A DNA stretch of 64,000 nucleotides. Origin: Rathayibacter sp. VKM Ac-2759 (GTDB lineage Bacteria; Actinomycetota; Actinomycetes; Actinomycetales; Microbacteriaceae). The position numbers and the translations under genes are program-made. This document shows, piece after piece, positions 32,690 to 41,818 of the stretch. The notes under the pieces were generated by a model. The model made no database searches and was not told the DNA's origin. It saw only the letters and a program-made list of their open reading frames with translations. The stretch's first letter is position 1. Each line of letters starts with the position of its first letter. The DNA lies in assembly GCF_009834225.1 (NCBI RefSeq), contig NZ_CP047176.1:310001-374000 (forward strand), written 5' to 3'.

Positions 32690-34704
32690 TGGATCCGGCG
32701 GAGGCGCTCCTCGCCCACCCCGCGCTCCGCGCCTTCGTCGAGAGCGTCGTCCCCGCCGACGAGCACCCGTCGGCCTGGGAGGTCGGGGCGCCGGAGTTCC
32801 TGCGGGCGATGCTCACGGGCGAGCGCCGGGATCTCGCGGAGCCGGCGCTCGCCGCACTCGAGGCCGGCTCGGACGACGAGGCCCTCGCCCAGCTCGCCGA
32901 CCTCGTGATCCAGGGCTACTACGGCGACCCCGGCAACGGCGGCAACCGCGACGGCGCCTCGTGGTCGATGATCGGCTACCGCCCGCGGCCCGAGGGAACG
33001 CAGTGGCCCCGGCTGACCGAGTCGGCCGCGCCCGTGACGGCGTGGAGCGACGTGCGGCCGCACTACGACGCGGTGGTCGTCGGCGCGGGAGCGGGCGGCG
33101 GAGTCGCGGCCTGCGTCCTCGCCGAGGCGGGCCTGCGCGTGCTGCTGGTCGAGCGGGGGAGCTGGCTCGCCGCCTCCGCTCTGCCGGTCGACCACCTCCG
33201 CAGCCAGCGCCTCTCGCTCGGCTACGAGACCCGCGTCGACCCGCCGTCGGCGGGGCACCCGCGCGTGGTGCCGACGCCGGGAGGCGCCGCGACGACGCTG
33301 CTCGCGACCGACCCGCGCTGGGGCAACAACGCGCTGACCGTCGGCGGAGGCACGCGCGTCTACGGTGCGCAGGCCTGGCGCTTCTGCCCCGAGGACTTCG
33401 CCATGGCGTCGACCTACGGGGTGCCGGAGGGCAGCTCGCTGGCCGACTGGCCCCTCGCCTACGACGATCTCGAGGCCGACTACGACCGGGCCGAGTGGGA
33501 GCTCGGGGTGTCGGGCGACGCCGCCGGAGACGCGACAGCCGGCCCGCGGCGGCGCGGCTACCCGATGCCGCCGTTCCCGCACGCGCTCGACTCCGCGCGC
33601 CTGGCCGCGGGTGCCGCGGCGCTCGGGCTCGGCACCACGGACGTGCCGCTGCTGATCAACACGACCCCCTACAACGGGCGCGGGGCGTGCATCCGCTGCG
33701 CGAGCTGCGTCGGCTTCGCGTGCCCGGGTGAGTTCAAGACCGACACCCGCAACACGGTGATCCCGCGCGCCGTCGCGACCGGGCGGTGCGATGTGCTGAC
33801 CGGCGCGCAGGTGGCGCGGGTGCTGACGGACGCCGACGGCCGGGTCGCCGGGGTGCGCATCGTGGGGGAGCGGACGCTCGAGGTGTCGGCCGACGACGTG
33901 GTGCTCGCGGCCGGTGCCGTCGAGACCGCGCGGCTGCTCCTGAACAGCGCGAGCGCCTCCGAGCCCGCGGGCCTGGGGAACCGGCACGACCAGGTCGGCC
34001 GGCATCTGCAGTCGCACGTGTACGCGGGCGCCTGGGGGCTCTTCGACGAGCCCGTGCGGGACAGCGTGGGCCCCGGCCCCGGCATCGCCACGACGGATCA
34101 CCGCCACGCGAACCCCGGGATCATCGGCGGCGCGATGCTCGCGAACGACTTCGTGCCCACTCCTCTGTCTCTGTACTACTCGGCGGTCGGCCTCGGCCTG
34201 GTCCCCCGGCACGGCGCGGAGTCGAAGCGGGCGATGCGCGAGCTGTTCCCGCGGCTGCTGGTCGTGATGGGCCCGGTCCAGGAGGTGCCGTCGCCGGAGT
34301 CGCGGGTCACGGTCGACCCGTCGGTGCTCGACCGCTGGGGCCTTCCCGCCGCGCGCCTGTCGGGAGGCGTCCACCCCGAGGACCTGCGCACCGCGGACTT
34401 CGCGGCCGACCGCGCCGTCGACTGGCTGCGCGCGAGCGGCGCCGCGTCGACCTACCGCCTCCGCCACCTGCCCGACGCCGGCCCGAGCCGCGGCCAGCAC
34501 CAGGCGGGCACCTGCCGGATGGGCCTCGATCCGGCGACCTCGGTCACCGACCGCTGGGGCCGCGTCTGGGGCCACGACAACCTCACGATCGCCGACGCCT
34601 CGCTGCACGTCACGAACGGTGGCGTGAATCCGGTGCTGACGGTGCTGGCGCTGGCCTACCGCGTGGCGGGGCGGCTGGCGGAGGAGCGGGGCGGGGTGCG
34701 CTGA
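32689..34704 (+). CDS. GMC oxidoreductase with fused gluconate-dehydrogenase subunit-3-like domain
   Basis: A 671-residue flavoprotein. Residues 1-100 match the small subunit 3 of gluconate 2-dehydrogenase (GYYGDPGNGGNRDG, then SWSMIGYRP). A GMC catalytic domain follows, with FAD motif GAGAGGG from 132 and the C-terminal active-site segment ADASLHVTNGGVNP, which holds the His/Asn pair. C334, C337, C340 and C345 form C-x2-C-x2-C-x4-C, as in the iron-sulphur site of FAD sugar dehydrogenases. No Tat or Sec signal is visible, so it seems cytoplasmic. It probably oxidises a sugar or glycoside and passes electrons to an unknown acceptor. It is translationally coupled to the ROK kinase. Confidence 0.83.
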   Translation: MDPAEALLAHPALRAFVESVVPADEHPSAWEVGAPEFLRAMLTGERRDLAEPALAALEAGSDDEALAQLADLVIQGYYGDPGNGGNRDGASWSMIGYRPRPEGTQWPRLTESAAPVTAWSDVRPHYDAVVVGAGAGGGVAACVLAEAGLRVLLVERGSWLAASALPVDHLRSQRLSLGYETRVDPPSAGHPRVVPTPGGAATTLLATDPRWGNNALTVGGGTRVYGAQAWRFCPEDFAMASTYGVPEGSSLADWPLAYDDLEADYDRAEWELGVSGDAAGDATAGPRRRGYPMPPFPHALDSARLAAGAAALGLGTTDVPLLINTTPYNGRGACIRCASCVGFACPGEFKTDTRNTVIPRAVATGRCDVLTGAQVARVLTDADGRVAGVRIVGERTLEVSADDVVLAAGAVETARLLLNSASASEPAGLGNRHDQVGRHLQSHVYAGAWGLFDEPVRDSVGPGPGIATTDHRHANPGIIGGAMLANDFVPTPLSLYYSAVGLGLVPRHGAESKRAMRELFPRLLVVMGPVQEVPSPESRVTVDPSVLDRWGLPAARLSGGVHPEDLRTADFAADRAVDWLRASGAASTYRLRHLPDAGPSRGQHQAGTCRMGLDPATSVTDRWGRVWGHDNLTIADASLHVTNGGVNPVLTVLALAYRVAGRLAEERGGVR

Positions 34705-34715
34705 GGCTCGCGCCT

Positions 34716-35504
34716 CTACGGACGCTGCTCGGTGGCGGCCCTGGCGGTCTGCGTGGCGAGCTTGCCTCCGCTCACCTCGAGCAGGGTGCCGGTGATGTAG
34801 CCCGCGAAGTCGCTGGCCACGAACCGCAGCAGATCGGCGATGTCCTGGGCCTCGCCCCAGCGGCGCACCGCCAGCATGTCCAGCTTCTCGGCCTGGCCCT
34901 CCTCCGACAGCTCGGCGAACCCGTTCATCGCGGTGGGGACCATGCCGGGGGCGTAGGAGTTGGCGGTGATGTTCCAGGGGCCCGCTTCGCCGGCGAGGGT
35001 CCGAGTGAACTGGACCACCGCCGCCTTGGAGGCGGCGTAGGCCGCGCCGCCGACGCTGGGGACGATCGCCGCGAAGGACGCGGCGTTGATGATCCGCCCC
35101 CGCCGCTGCCGCTTCATCACGGGGAGCACCGCCTTGCAGGTGGTGAAGGTGCCGCGCACGTTGACCTCGAAGCACCGGTCCCACGAGTCGACGTCGAGGT
35201 CCTCGATCAGGCCCACGACGTTCACCCCGGCGTTGTTGATCAGCGTGTCGATACGGCCGAAGCGGGAGACGACGTCGTCCATCACGCGCTCGACCGCGGC
35301 CGCGTCGCGCACGTCGCAGACGTACTGAGCGCTCGCGAGGCCGCGAGCGTCGAGGTGGGCGCCGACGTCCCGGAGGAGCGGCTCGGCGACGTCGAGCAGG
35401 ACGACCGTCGCCCCGTCCTCGGCGAACGACTCGGCGATGACGCGGCCGATGCCCTGGCCCGCGCCCGTGACGACCACCACGTGGCCGGTGAAATCGATCA
35501 GCAC
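34716..35504 (-). CDS. SDR family oxidoreductase
   Basis: A 262-residue classical SDR. TGAGQGIG (T13-G20), NNAGVN, a serine-containing NAASFAA strand and YAASK active site. The C-terminus GYITGTLLEVSGGKLA is family-typical. The GTG start at 35504 has AGAGGA upstream. It is convergent with the GMC oxidoreductase (11 bp apart) and divergent from a second SDR gene, with which it shares the promoter region. A sugar or polyol dehydrogenase role is likely from context, but the substrate is unknown. Confidence 0.87.
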   Translation of the reverse strand: MLIDFTGHVVVVTGAGQGIGRVIAESFAEDGATVVLLDVAEPLLRDVGAHLDARGLASAQYVCDVRDAAAVERVMDDVVSRFGRIDTLINNAGVNVVGLIEDLDVDSWDRCFEVNVRGTFTTCKAVLPVMKRQRRGRIINAASFAAIVPSVGGAAYAASKAAVVQFTRTLAGEAGPWNITANSYAPGMVPTAMNGFAELSEEGQAEKLDMLAVRRWGEAQDIADLLRFVASDFAGYITGTLLEVSGGKLATQTARAATEQRP

Positions 35505-35529
35505 TGGATCCTCTTCTCGTCGGGTTCAA

Positions 35530-35565
35530 AACATACTTGATGGCAGAATCGAGTCGACAAGTCAT
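35530..35565. promoter_or_regulatory. Divergent promoter region between two SDR genes
   Basis: The 79-bp gap has a leftward -10-like TATGTT (35530-35535) and a rightward -35-like TTGATG (35537-35542). An ACTTG...CAAGT inverted pair, 18 nt apart, spans it. The nearby FCD regulator is the likely controller (inference). The elements are weak. Confidence 0.35.
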
Positions 35566-35583
35566 TCTCGTGAACGGAGCACC

Positions 35584-36315
35584 ATGCCACTCCCCGACTC
35601 TCGTCCCGTTCTGTGGGTGACCGGCGCCGGCAGCGGAATGGGCCGTGCGATCGCCGTCTCGGCGGCGCGGCACGGACATCGCGTGGCGCTGAGCGGTCGC
35701 CGCCCCGAGATGCTCCGGGAGACCGCGGACGCCGTGGAGTCCGTCGGCGGCGAGTTCCTGATCGCGCCGATGGATGTGGCCGAGCCCTCCGAGCCCCGGG
35801 CGGTGCACCGGGACATCGTCCGGGCCTGGGGGCCCGTGACGAGGCTGGTCGCCTCCGCCGGCCTCAATCGTCCCGACCGCTACTGGCGCGACCAGTCGAT
35901 GACGGAGTTCGCCTCCGTCGTCGAGACGAACCTGACCGGCTGCGCCCGCGTCGTCGACGCCGTCCTCCCGGGGATGCGCGAGGCCGGCGACGGCGTCATC
36001 GTCCTCGTCTCCTCGGTCGCCGGATGGCAGTTCTCCCCGGACGCCGGCGTCGCCTACAGCGCCAGCAAGACCGCGCTGTCGTCGCTGACGCGCACGCTGA
36101 ACGCGCAGGAGAAGCGCCACGGCATCCGCGCGTGCTGCCTCTGCCCCGGCGACGTGGACACCGCGTTCCTCGCGCAGCGCCCGATCGTCCCCGATGACGA
36201 GGCTCGCGGATCGATGCTGACTCCCGACGACATCGCGGCCGCGGCTCAGTTCGTCCTCGACAGCCCTCCGCACGTCTGCATCGACGAGCTCGTGATCACG
36301 CCCGTGACATCGTGA
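35584..36315 (+). CDS. SDR family oxidoreductase
   Basis: A 243-residue short-chain dehydrogenase. TGAGSGMG cofactor motif, SSVAGW strand, and YSASK active site (Tyr-x3-Lys), followed by LCPGDVDTAFL. ATG 35584 has GGAGC 5 nt upstream. It heads a rightward pair with the FCD regulator 25 bp downstream, so the regulator may control its own operon. Substrate unknown. The divergent SDR may carry out a second oxidation in the same path. Confidence 0.87.
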   Translation: MPLPDSRPVLWVTGAGSGMGRAIAVSAARHGHRVALSGRRPEMLRETADAVESVGGEFLIAPMDVAEPSEPRAVHRDIVRAWGPVTRLVASAGLNRPDRYWRDQSMTEFASVVETNLTGCARVVDAVLPGMREAGDGVIVLVSSVAGWQFSPDAGVAYSASKTALSSLTRTLNAQEKRHGIRACCLCPGDVDTAFLAQRPIVPDDEARGSMLTPDDIAAAAQFVLDSPPHVCIDELVITPVTS

Positions 36316-36340
36316 CGGCACGCACGCTCGGAGGGTCCGC

Positions 36341-37048
36341 GTGACGCGCCTGCTCGCACTCGCGCCCGTCGTCAAGGGTGGCAGCAGCTCCTCGCAGCTG
36401 AACGATCAGCTCGGCTCCGCCATCTGCGACGGACGGCTCCCCGAGGGCACGGTCATGACGGTGGACGAGATCGAGGTGGCGACGGCGACATCGCGCAGCG
36501 TGGTCCGCGAGGTCGCTCGAGGGCTCGCCTCGATGGGCCTGCTCGAGGCGCGCCGGCGGGTCGGCCTCCGGGTCCTCCCCGAGACGTCCTGGAACCTCTT
36601 CGACTCGCAGATCATCCGCTGGCGTCTGCGGTCGCCGCAGCGCGAGACCCACCTCCGGACCCTCGGCGAGATGCGCCTCGCCGTCGAGCCCGAGGCCGCT
36701 CGTCTCGCGGCCTCCCGGCGTACGCCGCACGAGGCGGCGGCCGTCGTGAGCGCCTCGGCCCGGCTGTGGAGCGCCGGATCGACGGCCGACGCCGATCCCG
36801 AGGCTCTCCTGCGCGAGGACGTGGCGCTGCACGGACTCATCCTCCGGGCGTCCGGCAACCCGATGTTCGCGCAGATCTCCTCCGTCATCCACGAGACGCT
36901 GCACGAGCGCACCCTGCACGGACTCGGCCTGCACGGGTTCGACGCCCAGGACCTCCAGCTGCACATGGACCTCGCGACTCACATCCAGAGGAGCGATGCG
37001 CGCGCGGCGAGCGACGCGATGCGCGCGATCATCGAGCGGACCCAGTAG
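36341..37048 (+). CDS. GntR family transcriptional regulator, FCD domain (second)
   Basis: A 235-residue FCD-type regulator. The winged helix (LNDQLGSAICDGRLPEGTVMTVDEIE and SRSVVREVARGLASMGLL) is at about residues 18-80. The FCD domain carries the candidate metal ligands D and H in REDVALHGLIL, H in SSVIHE and H in DLATHIQ. GTG 36341 has GGAGGG upstream. It follows the SDR gene by 25 bp. It probably senses a sugar-acid product of the surrounding oxidoreductases. Confidence 0.88.
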   Translation: MTRLLALAPVVKGGSSSSQLNDQLGSAICDGRLPEGTVMTVDEIEVATATSRSVVREVARGLASMGLLEARRRVGLRVLPETSWNLFDSQIIRWRLRSPQRETHLRTLGEMRLAVEPEAARLAASRRTPHEAAAVVSASARLWSAGSTADADPEALLREDVALHGLILRASGNPMFAQISSVIHETLHERTLHGLGLHGFDAQDLQLHMDLATHIQRSDARAASDAMRAIIERTQ

Positions 37049-37057
37049 CGACGCGCC

Positions 37058-37969
37058 TCACACCGGGAAGCGGCTGCCGACCAGGGCCTCCGAGACCTCC
37101 CAGAGGCGGCGGGCGTCGTCGGGGCGGCGCATCGGTGCCCAGAGCGGGCGGAGTGCCGCCGGGCCGGCGATCAGGCGGGTCGGTCCCGAGAAGCTCCCGC
37201 CCTCCGGGGTGATCGCGGCGAGGAGGGCGGGCTGCGCGGCGCTCTGGACCGTGCCGGTGATCCCGACCCGCGAGAGCAGCTCGATCAGGCCGCGGCCGCT
37301 CACCTGCTGCGGGCGGCCGAGTCCGGGCTGCGCCGCGAGGAGGTTCGTCGGCGAGATACCGGGGTGCGCGAGGGTGCTCGTGACGCCCCAGCCGGCCGCC
37401 CTGCTCCGGCTGTCGAGCTCGAGGGCGAAGAGGGCGACGGCGATCTTCGACTGCACGTACGACCTCATCACGTCGTAGCGGCGCTCGCCGTTCAGGTCGT
37501 CCCAGTCGATCGAGCCGCCGTGGGCGGCGATGCTCGTCTGGTGCACGACGCGGGCGTGCTCGAGGAGCGGCATCAGACCCAGCGTCAGTGCGAAGTGGCC
37601 GACGTGGTTGGTGCCGAACTGCAGCTCGAAGCCGTCCTCGGTGACCTGGCGCTGGGGCGGCTGCATCACTCCCGCGTTGTTGACGAGGAGATCGAGCGGG
37701 CGCCCCTCCTCTACGAGGCTCTCGGCGAGCGCGGTGACCGAGCGGAGGGAGGAGAGGTCGAGCGGGCGCGTGCTCACCGCGGCGCCGGGGATCGCACGGC
37801 GGATCGACTCCACCGCGGCCTCGCCCTTGGCGGCGGAGCGGACGGGCAGGACGATCTCGGCTCCTGCGGCGGCGAGGCGGGTGGCGATCACCCGGCCGAT
37901 GCCGTCGCTGGCGCCGGTGACGACGGCGAGCCGTCCGGTGAGATCGGGGAGGGGGGTGCTGCGTGCCAT
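37058..37969 (-). CDS. SDR family protein, retinol-dehydrogenase-like
   Basis: A 303-residue extended-type [11 protein letters not shown] cofactor motif, NNAGVM, and active-site YVQSK. Segment [20 protein letters not shown] is typical of the RDH/WWOX-like subgroup. ATG 37969 has GAGGAG upstream. The longer frame to 38344 crosses a tandem repeat and the regulator stop, so it is not the start. It is downstream of an XRE/MmyB regulator on the same strand, a frequent pairing in actinobacteria. The regulator probably controls it. Confidence 0.87.
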   Translation of the reverse strand: MARSTPLPDLTGRLAVVTGASDGIGRVIATRLAAAGAEIVLPVRSAAKGEAAVESIRRAIPGAAVSTRPLDLSSLRSVTALAESLVEEGRPLDLLVNNAGVMQPPQRQVTEDGFELQFGTNHVGHFALTLGLMPLLEHARVVHQTSIAAHGGSIDWDDLNGERRYDVMRSYVQSKIAVALFALELDSRSRAAGWGVTSTLAHPGISPTNLLAAQPGLGRPQQVSGRGLIELLSRVGITGTVQSAAQPALLAAITPEGGSFSGPTRLIAGPAALRPLWAPMRRPDDARRLWEVSEALVGSRFPV

Positions 37970-38035
37970 GGGGGCTCCTCTGGTCGGTGTGCTCTCCATG
38001 CTCGGGCGGCGCGCGAGGCGGAGGCAGGGCCTCCC

Positions 38036-38080
38036 GATCCACGGCTGCGCGATCCACGGCTGCGCGATCCACGGCTGCGC
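38036..38080. repeat. 15-bp tandem repeat, three copies
   Basis: GATCCACGGCTGCGC occurs three times head to tail (38036-38050, 38051-38065, 38066-38080), with the first bases of a fourth. It lies between the XRE regulator stop and the SDR start. It is not CRISPR because there are no spacers. Confidence 0.9.
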
Positions 38081-38090
38081 GATCCGCGCC

Positions 38091-38924
38091 TCAGACCAGC
38101 GAGCCGACCACCGCGAGCAGCTCAAGCTTCTCGGCGCTCTCACTGCCGGGGACCGCCGTGTAGACGAGGAGCCGGTGCGACTGCTCCGGGTCGAGGAGGG
38201 TCTGGCACTCGAGCTCGAGCAGGCCGACGGACGGATGCACGAAGCGTTTGGTCGCCGGCGGCCGCAGCCCCGCCTCGTGCTCGGCCCACAGCGCGCGGAA
38301 CTCGCCGCTTCGCGACGCGACGAGATCGACGAGACCCGCCGCACGGGAGCCCGGACCGCGGAGGGTCGCGATCTCGCGCAGTCCCGCGACGAACACCCGC
38401 GAGAGCTGCGGGCGGTCCTCCTCCGGATACGCCTCCCTCGCCGCCGGATCGGTGAACCAGCGGTAGCCGATGCTGCGCGACGGGCCGGTGCGCAGGGACG
38501 CGTCGCCCAGGAGCGTCGCGCCGAGCGGGCTCTGCCGCAGCGTCTCGCCGAGCTCGGTGATGATCTCGGCCGGAGTGTCGTGCAGGCGGTCGAGGATGCG
38601 GAGCAGTCCCGGCGCGATGTGGTCGCCGGCGACCCCGCGCGCGGGCGGGGTGTGGCCGGCGAGCCGGAAGACGTGGTCGCGCTCGCCGAGCGAGAGGTGC
38701 AGGCCCTGCGCGATGGACGCGATCATCTGCTCCGACGGCTGCGGCCCCGTGCCCCGTTCGAGCCGGGCGTAGTAGTCGGTCGACATGTGGGAGAGGGCGG
38801 CAGCCTCCTCGCGGCGCAGGCCCGCGGTGCGGCGGCGCGGGCCGCGGGTGAGCCCGACGTCCTCGGGCTGCAGCGCCTCCCGGCGGCGCCGGAGGAACGT
38901 CGCCAGTCCGTCGCGATCGATCAC
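38091..38924 (-). CDS. XRE family regulator with MmyB-like ligand-binding domain
   Basis: A 277-residue regulator. The N-terminal helix-turn-helix ([46 protein letters not shown]) covers residues about 5-85. A C-terminal MmyB-type ligand-binding domain follows, including [20 protein letters not shown] and [23 protein letters not shown]. The GTG start at 38924 has GAGAGG upstream. Members typically regulate an adjacent dehydrogenase gene, here the SDR at 37058-37969. Confidence 0.9.
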   Translation of the reverse strand: MIDRDGLATFLRRRREALQPEDVGLTRGPRRRTAGLRREEAAALSHMSTDYYARLERGTGPQPSEQMIASIAQGLHLSLGERDHVFRLAGHTPPARGVAGDHIAPGLLRILDRLHDTPAEIITELGETLRQSPLGATLLGDASLRTGPSRSIGYRWFTDPAAREAYPEEDRPQLSRVFVAGLREIATLRGPGSRAAGLVDLVASRSGEFRALWAEHEAGLRPPATKRFVHPSVGLLELECQTLLDPEQSHRLLVYTAVPGSESAEKLELLAVVGSLV

Positions 38925-38952
38925 GGGGCCGCCTCTCGTCGGAGACTCCGTT

Positions 38953-39627
38953 CTACCGCTCCGGCGGCCCGGGTGCCACGGATCGACGATCCACCCCTCG
39001 CACCGCGCCGCCCTCGAGGTGCACCACGCGGTCGGCCGCGCCGAGCACCGCGGGGTCGTGCGAGACGCAGAGCACGGCGGCTCCGCGCTCGGCCTCGGCG
39101 CGCAGGACGGCGAGGATGCGCTCGCCGCTCGCGCTGTCGAGCCCGGTCGTCGGCTCGTCGAGGAGGAGGAGGTCGGCCCCGCGGGCCAGGCCCTGGGCGA
39201 GCAGGGCGCGCTGCCGCTGGCCGCCGGACAGGGCGCCGAAGGGCTCGGCCGCGAGGCCCGTGATCCCGAGCCGCTCCATCGCCTCGAGGACGGCGGTGCG
39301 GGCACGGCGGTCGAGAGGCCGGAGGCGGCCGACGCGCCCCCAGGAGCCGACCGTGACGACATCGCGGACGGTGACCGGCAGCCGGTCGGAGACGGCGGTG
39401 CGCTGCGGGACGAAGGCGAGCGACGCCGTGGCCGAGCGGGTGCCGGAGGAGGGTGCCCGGGTGCCCGCGACGACCTCGAGGAGCGTGGTCTTGCCGGCGC
39501 CGTTCGGCCCGGCGAGGGCGGTGACGCTCGACGGCGCGAGGTCGAGGTCGACTCCGTCGAGGGCGCGGCGGCCGGCGAAAGTGACGCGGATCCCGCGGAG
39601 GGAGGCGAGGGCGGAGGAAGGGGGCAT
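38953..39627 (-). CDS. aztA: Zinc ABC transporter ATP-binding protein AztA
   Basis: A 224-residue ATPase. Walker A GPNGAGKTT, signature LSGGQRQRALLAQG, Walker B LLLLDEPT and switch CVSHDPAVLG. It sits alone on the minus strand, divergent from the permease gene aztB, and shares the 54-bp intergenic region with the Zur box at 39646-39660. It powers zinc import with AztB and AztC at the membrane. The short N-terminus and divergent placement are usual for actinobacterial azt loci. ATG 39627 directly follows a purine-rich stretch. Confidence 0.88.
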   Translation of the reverse strand: MPPSSALASLRGIRVTFAGRRALDGVDLDLAPSSVTALAGPNGAGKTTLLEVVAGTRAPSSGTRSATASLAFVPQRTAVSDRLPVTVRDVVTVGSWGRVGRLRPLDRRARTAVLEAMERLGITGLAAEPFGALSGGQRQRALLAQGLARGADLLLLDEPTTGLDSASGERILAVLRAEAERGAAVLCVSHDPAVLGAADRVVHLEGGAVRGVDRRSVAPGPPER

Positions 39628-39644
39628 GCCTCGATCCTAGCTAT

Positions 39645-39673
39645 TTGATAATCATTCTCATTCTCGATACGGT
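39645..39673 (+). promoter_or_regulatory. Zur box and promoter of aztB
   Basis: TGATAATCATTCTCA (39646-39660) matches the Zur consensus TGAnAATCATTnTCA. It overlaps a rightward -35 TTGATA (39645-39650), 17 bp before a -10 TACGGT (39668-39673). The -10 ends 8 nt before ATG 39682, so aztB would have almost no leader. A bound Zur would block both divergent promoters when zinc is sufficient. Confidence 0.85.
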
Positions 39674-39681
39674 CGGGCCCC

Positions 39682-40533
39682 ATGTCCTTCCCCGCCTCCG
39701 GAGTCCTCGAGCCGTTCGCCCTCGACTTCCTGCAGCGCGCCCTCGTCGGCGGCAGCCTCGTGGCCGTCCTCTGCGGCGTGGTCGGCACCTGGGTGGTGAT
39801 CCGCGGGATGGCGTTCCTGGGCGAGGCGCTGGCGCACGGGATGCTCCCCGGGGTCGCCCTCGCGACGGTGCTCGGGCTGCCGGTGCTGCTCGGGGGAGCG
39901 GCCAGCGCGGTCGTGATGAGCCTCGGCATCGCGGCCCTCCAGCGCCGCGGCCGGCTCTCGTACGACACGAGCATCGGCCTGCTCTTCGTCTCGACGCTCG
40001 CCGTCGGGGTCGTGATCATCTCGCACTCGGGGAGCTTCGCGACGGACGCGACGGCGATCCTGTTCGGCGACATCCTCGCGATCACCCCGGTCGACATCGT
40101 CCTCCTCGGCATCGCCGTGGTCGTGGGGCTGGGGGTGGCCGCGGCCTTCCACCGGCCGCTCGTCGCACTGGCCCTCGATGCGCGGATCGCGGCGGTCCTC
40201 GGCCTCGGCCCACGGTCGGCGCAGGCGGCGCTCGTCGGCCTGGTGACCTTGGCGGTCGTCGCGTCGTACCAGGCGGTCGGCTCGCTGCTGGTCGTCGGAC
40301 TGCTGCTGGCGCCCGCCGTCGCGGCGGGGCAGTGGACGACTCGGATCCCGACGCGGATCGTGCTGGCGGCGGCCTTCGGCGTCGCCTCCGTGTTCGCCGG
40401 GCTGCTGGTCTCGTGGCACGCGGCGACCGCGGCCGGTGCCTCGGTGGCCGTGACCGCGGTCGCCCTGGCGGCGCTGTCGGGGGCGCTGCGGGCGCTGGGA
40501 GCCCGCCTCGCTCCTCCGGTGGCCGTCGCATGA
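39682..40533 (+). CDS. aztB: Zinc ABC transporter permease AztB
   Basis: A 283-residue membrane protein of the ABC-3 family, with seven to eight helices. Conserved blocks are GTWVVIRGMAFLGEALAHGMLPGVALA near the N-terminus and SYQAVGSLLVVGLLLAPAVAAGQWT near the C-terminus. It forms the channel of the AztABC zinc importer. Its stop overlaps the ATG of the following AztD-like gene (ATGA), so those two are coupled. Zur controls its promoter. Confidence 0.9.
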   Translation: MSFPASGVLEPFALDFLQRALVGGSLVAVLCGVVGTWVVIRGMAFLGEALAHGMLPGVALATVLGLPVLLGGAASAVVMSLGIAALQRRGRLSYDTSIGLLFVSTLAVGVVIISHSGSFATDATAILFGDILAITPVDIVLLGIAVVVGLGVAAAFHRPLVALALDARIAAVLGLGPRSAQAALVGLVTLAVVASYQAVGSLLVVGLLLAPAVAAGQWTTRIPTRIVLAAAFGVASVFAGLLVSWHAATAAGASVAVTAVALAALSGALRALGARLAPPVAVA

Positions 40534-41816
40534 CCTCCTCCTCCCGCTCTCCTCGAAAGGCCCCCGTGCGTCTCCGTCTCGTGTCCCCGGCTCTGCTCAG
40601 CGCTCTCGCCCTCGGCCTGGTCGCCTGCTCGACCACTCCCGCCGATCCCGCTCCTCCCTCCGCGGGTGCGGGTGCGGGTGAGGGTGAGGGTGAGGGGCAC
40701 GGCGCGGTCGCGGGCGCGGCCGAGCTCGCCGAACCGCCGCTCGCCCTCGTGACGATCGATCCCGCCGGGGGAGTCGCGCAGCTCGACCTGCTCGACGAGA
40801 CGACCGCCGCTCTCGGCGCGATCGGAGCGCCCGCGGCGGTGACCACCGACGGCCGCTACCTCTTCGCCCGGACGAGCGAGGGCGTCGAGATCGTCGACAG
40901 CGGCCGGTGGACCTGGGACCACGTCGACCACTTCCACTACTACCGCGCCGAGCCGCGACTCCTCGGCACGGTCGAGGGCGACGGCGCGGCGACCGTCGCC
41001 ACGACGAACCTCTCGACCTCGGGAGGGACGGGCCTCTACTTCGAGGGCTCCGAGGGCTCCGGCGAGGCCGTGCTCCTCGACACGGAGGCGCTCTCGCGCG
41101 GCGAGATCGTCGAGCGGTTCCGCCTCCCCGCGGCGGCCGGGCCGGGGCTCGTCGTCCCGGTCGGGTCCTCGGCCCTCGTGACCGAGGGCACCGGCGCGGG
41201 GACGACCGTCGCCGAGTACACCTCCGAGGGCGAGCGCACCGGACTCGTCGAGCCGTGCCCGGACGCGGCCGGCACGATCACGACGCGCGTCGGCGCGGTC
41301 ATCGGCTGCAGCGACGGGGCGCTGCTCGCCTCCGCGGGCGACGACGGACTCGCCGTCGAGCGCCTCCCGTACCCCGAGGGCTCGACGGCGCCCGCCGCCA
41401 CCGCGTTCGGCAACCGCGAGGGCCGCCCGACCGTCGCCGGGCTCGCCGGCCGCGAGGGCGTCTGGCTGCTGGACACCCGCGAGCGGTCGTGGACCCTGCT
41501 CCCCGCTCCCGCACCGCTGGTGCAGGTGACCGCGGTCGACGACGCCGACGGGCACGTGCTCGCCCTCGCCGAGGACGGCCGGATGCTCGTCCTCGACGGC
41601 GCCGACGGAGCGGTGCTGGCCGAGACCGCGCCGCTGGTCGCCGAGTCCCTCGCCACGGGCCGCGCGCCCGTCCTCGTCGCCGACCAGCAGCGCGCCTACC
41701 TCAGCGCGCCCGCCGAGCGGCGGCTGCACGAGATCGACTACGCCGACGGGGCCCGGGTCGCGCGGACCTTCGAGACTCCCGCCGAGCCGGCGTTCACCGC
41801 CGAGACGGGACGCTGA
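40530..41816 (+). CDS. AztD-like beta-propeller lipoprotein (metallochaperone paralogue)
   Basis: A 428-residue lipoprotein. Lipobox LVAC puts the lipidated Cys at 33 if ATG 40530 is used. An alternative GTG at 40566, with a GAAAGG ribosome site, gives a shorter signal. After a Gly/Glu-rich linker, repeated VTTDGRYLFARTSEGVEIVD-type blades form a beta-propeller. A His cluster H131/H134/H136 (DHVDHFHYY) is a candidate zinc site. It overlaps aztB (ATGA) and lies 2 bp before aztC. It is related to the aztD at 42756, so the locus has two such proteins. Confidence 0.75.
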   Translation: MTSSSRSPRKAPVRLRLVSPALLSALALGLVACSTTPADPAPPSAGAGAGEGEGEGHGAVAGAAELAEPPLALVTIDPAGGVAQLDLLDETTAALGAIGAPAAVTTDGRYLFARTSEGVEIVDSGRWTWDHVDHFHYYRAEPRLLGTVEGDGAATVATTNLSTSGGTGLYFEGSEGSGEAVLLDTEALSRGEIVERFRLPAAAGPGLVVPVGSSALVTEGTGAGTTVAEYTSEGERTGLVEPCPDAAGTITTRVGAVIGCSDGALLASAGDDGLAVERLPYPEGSTAPAATAFGNREGRPTVAGLAGREGVWLLDTRERSWTLLPAPAPLVQVTAVDDADGHVLALAEDGRMLVLDGADGAVLAETAPLVAESLATGRAPVLVADQQRAYLSAPAERRLHEIDYADGARVARTFETPAEPAFTAETGR

Positions 41817-41818
41817 CC

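Noticed and set aside
38036..38080. CRISPR array
   Set aside because: The repeats are 15 bp and head to tail, with no spacers or cas genes.
38091..41729. A 1212-codon minus-strand frame
   Set aside because: It runs through aztA, the azt operon and the XRE regulator. Only its last 278 codons (GTG 38924 onward) are a recognisable protein.
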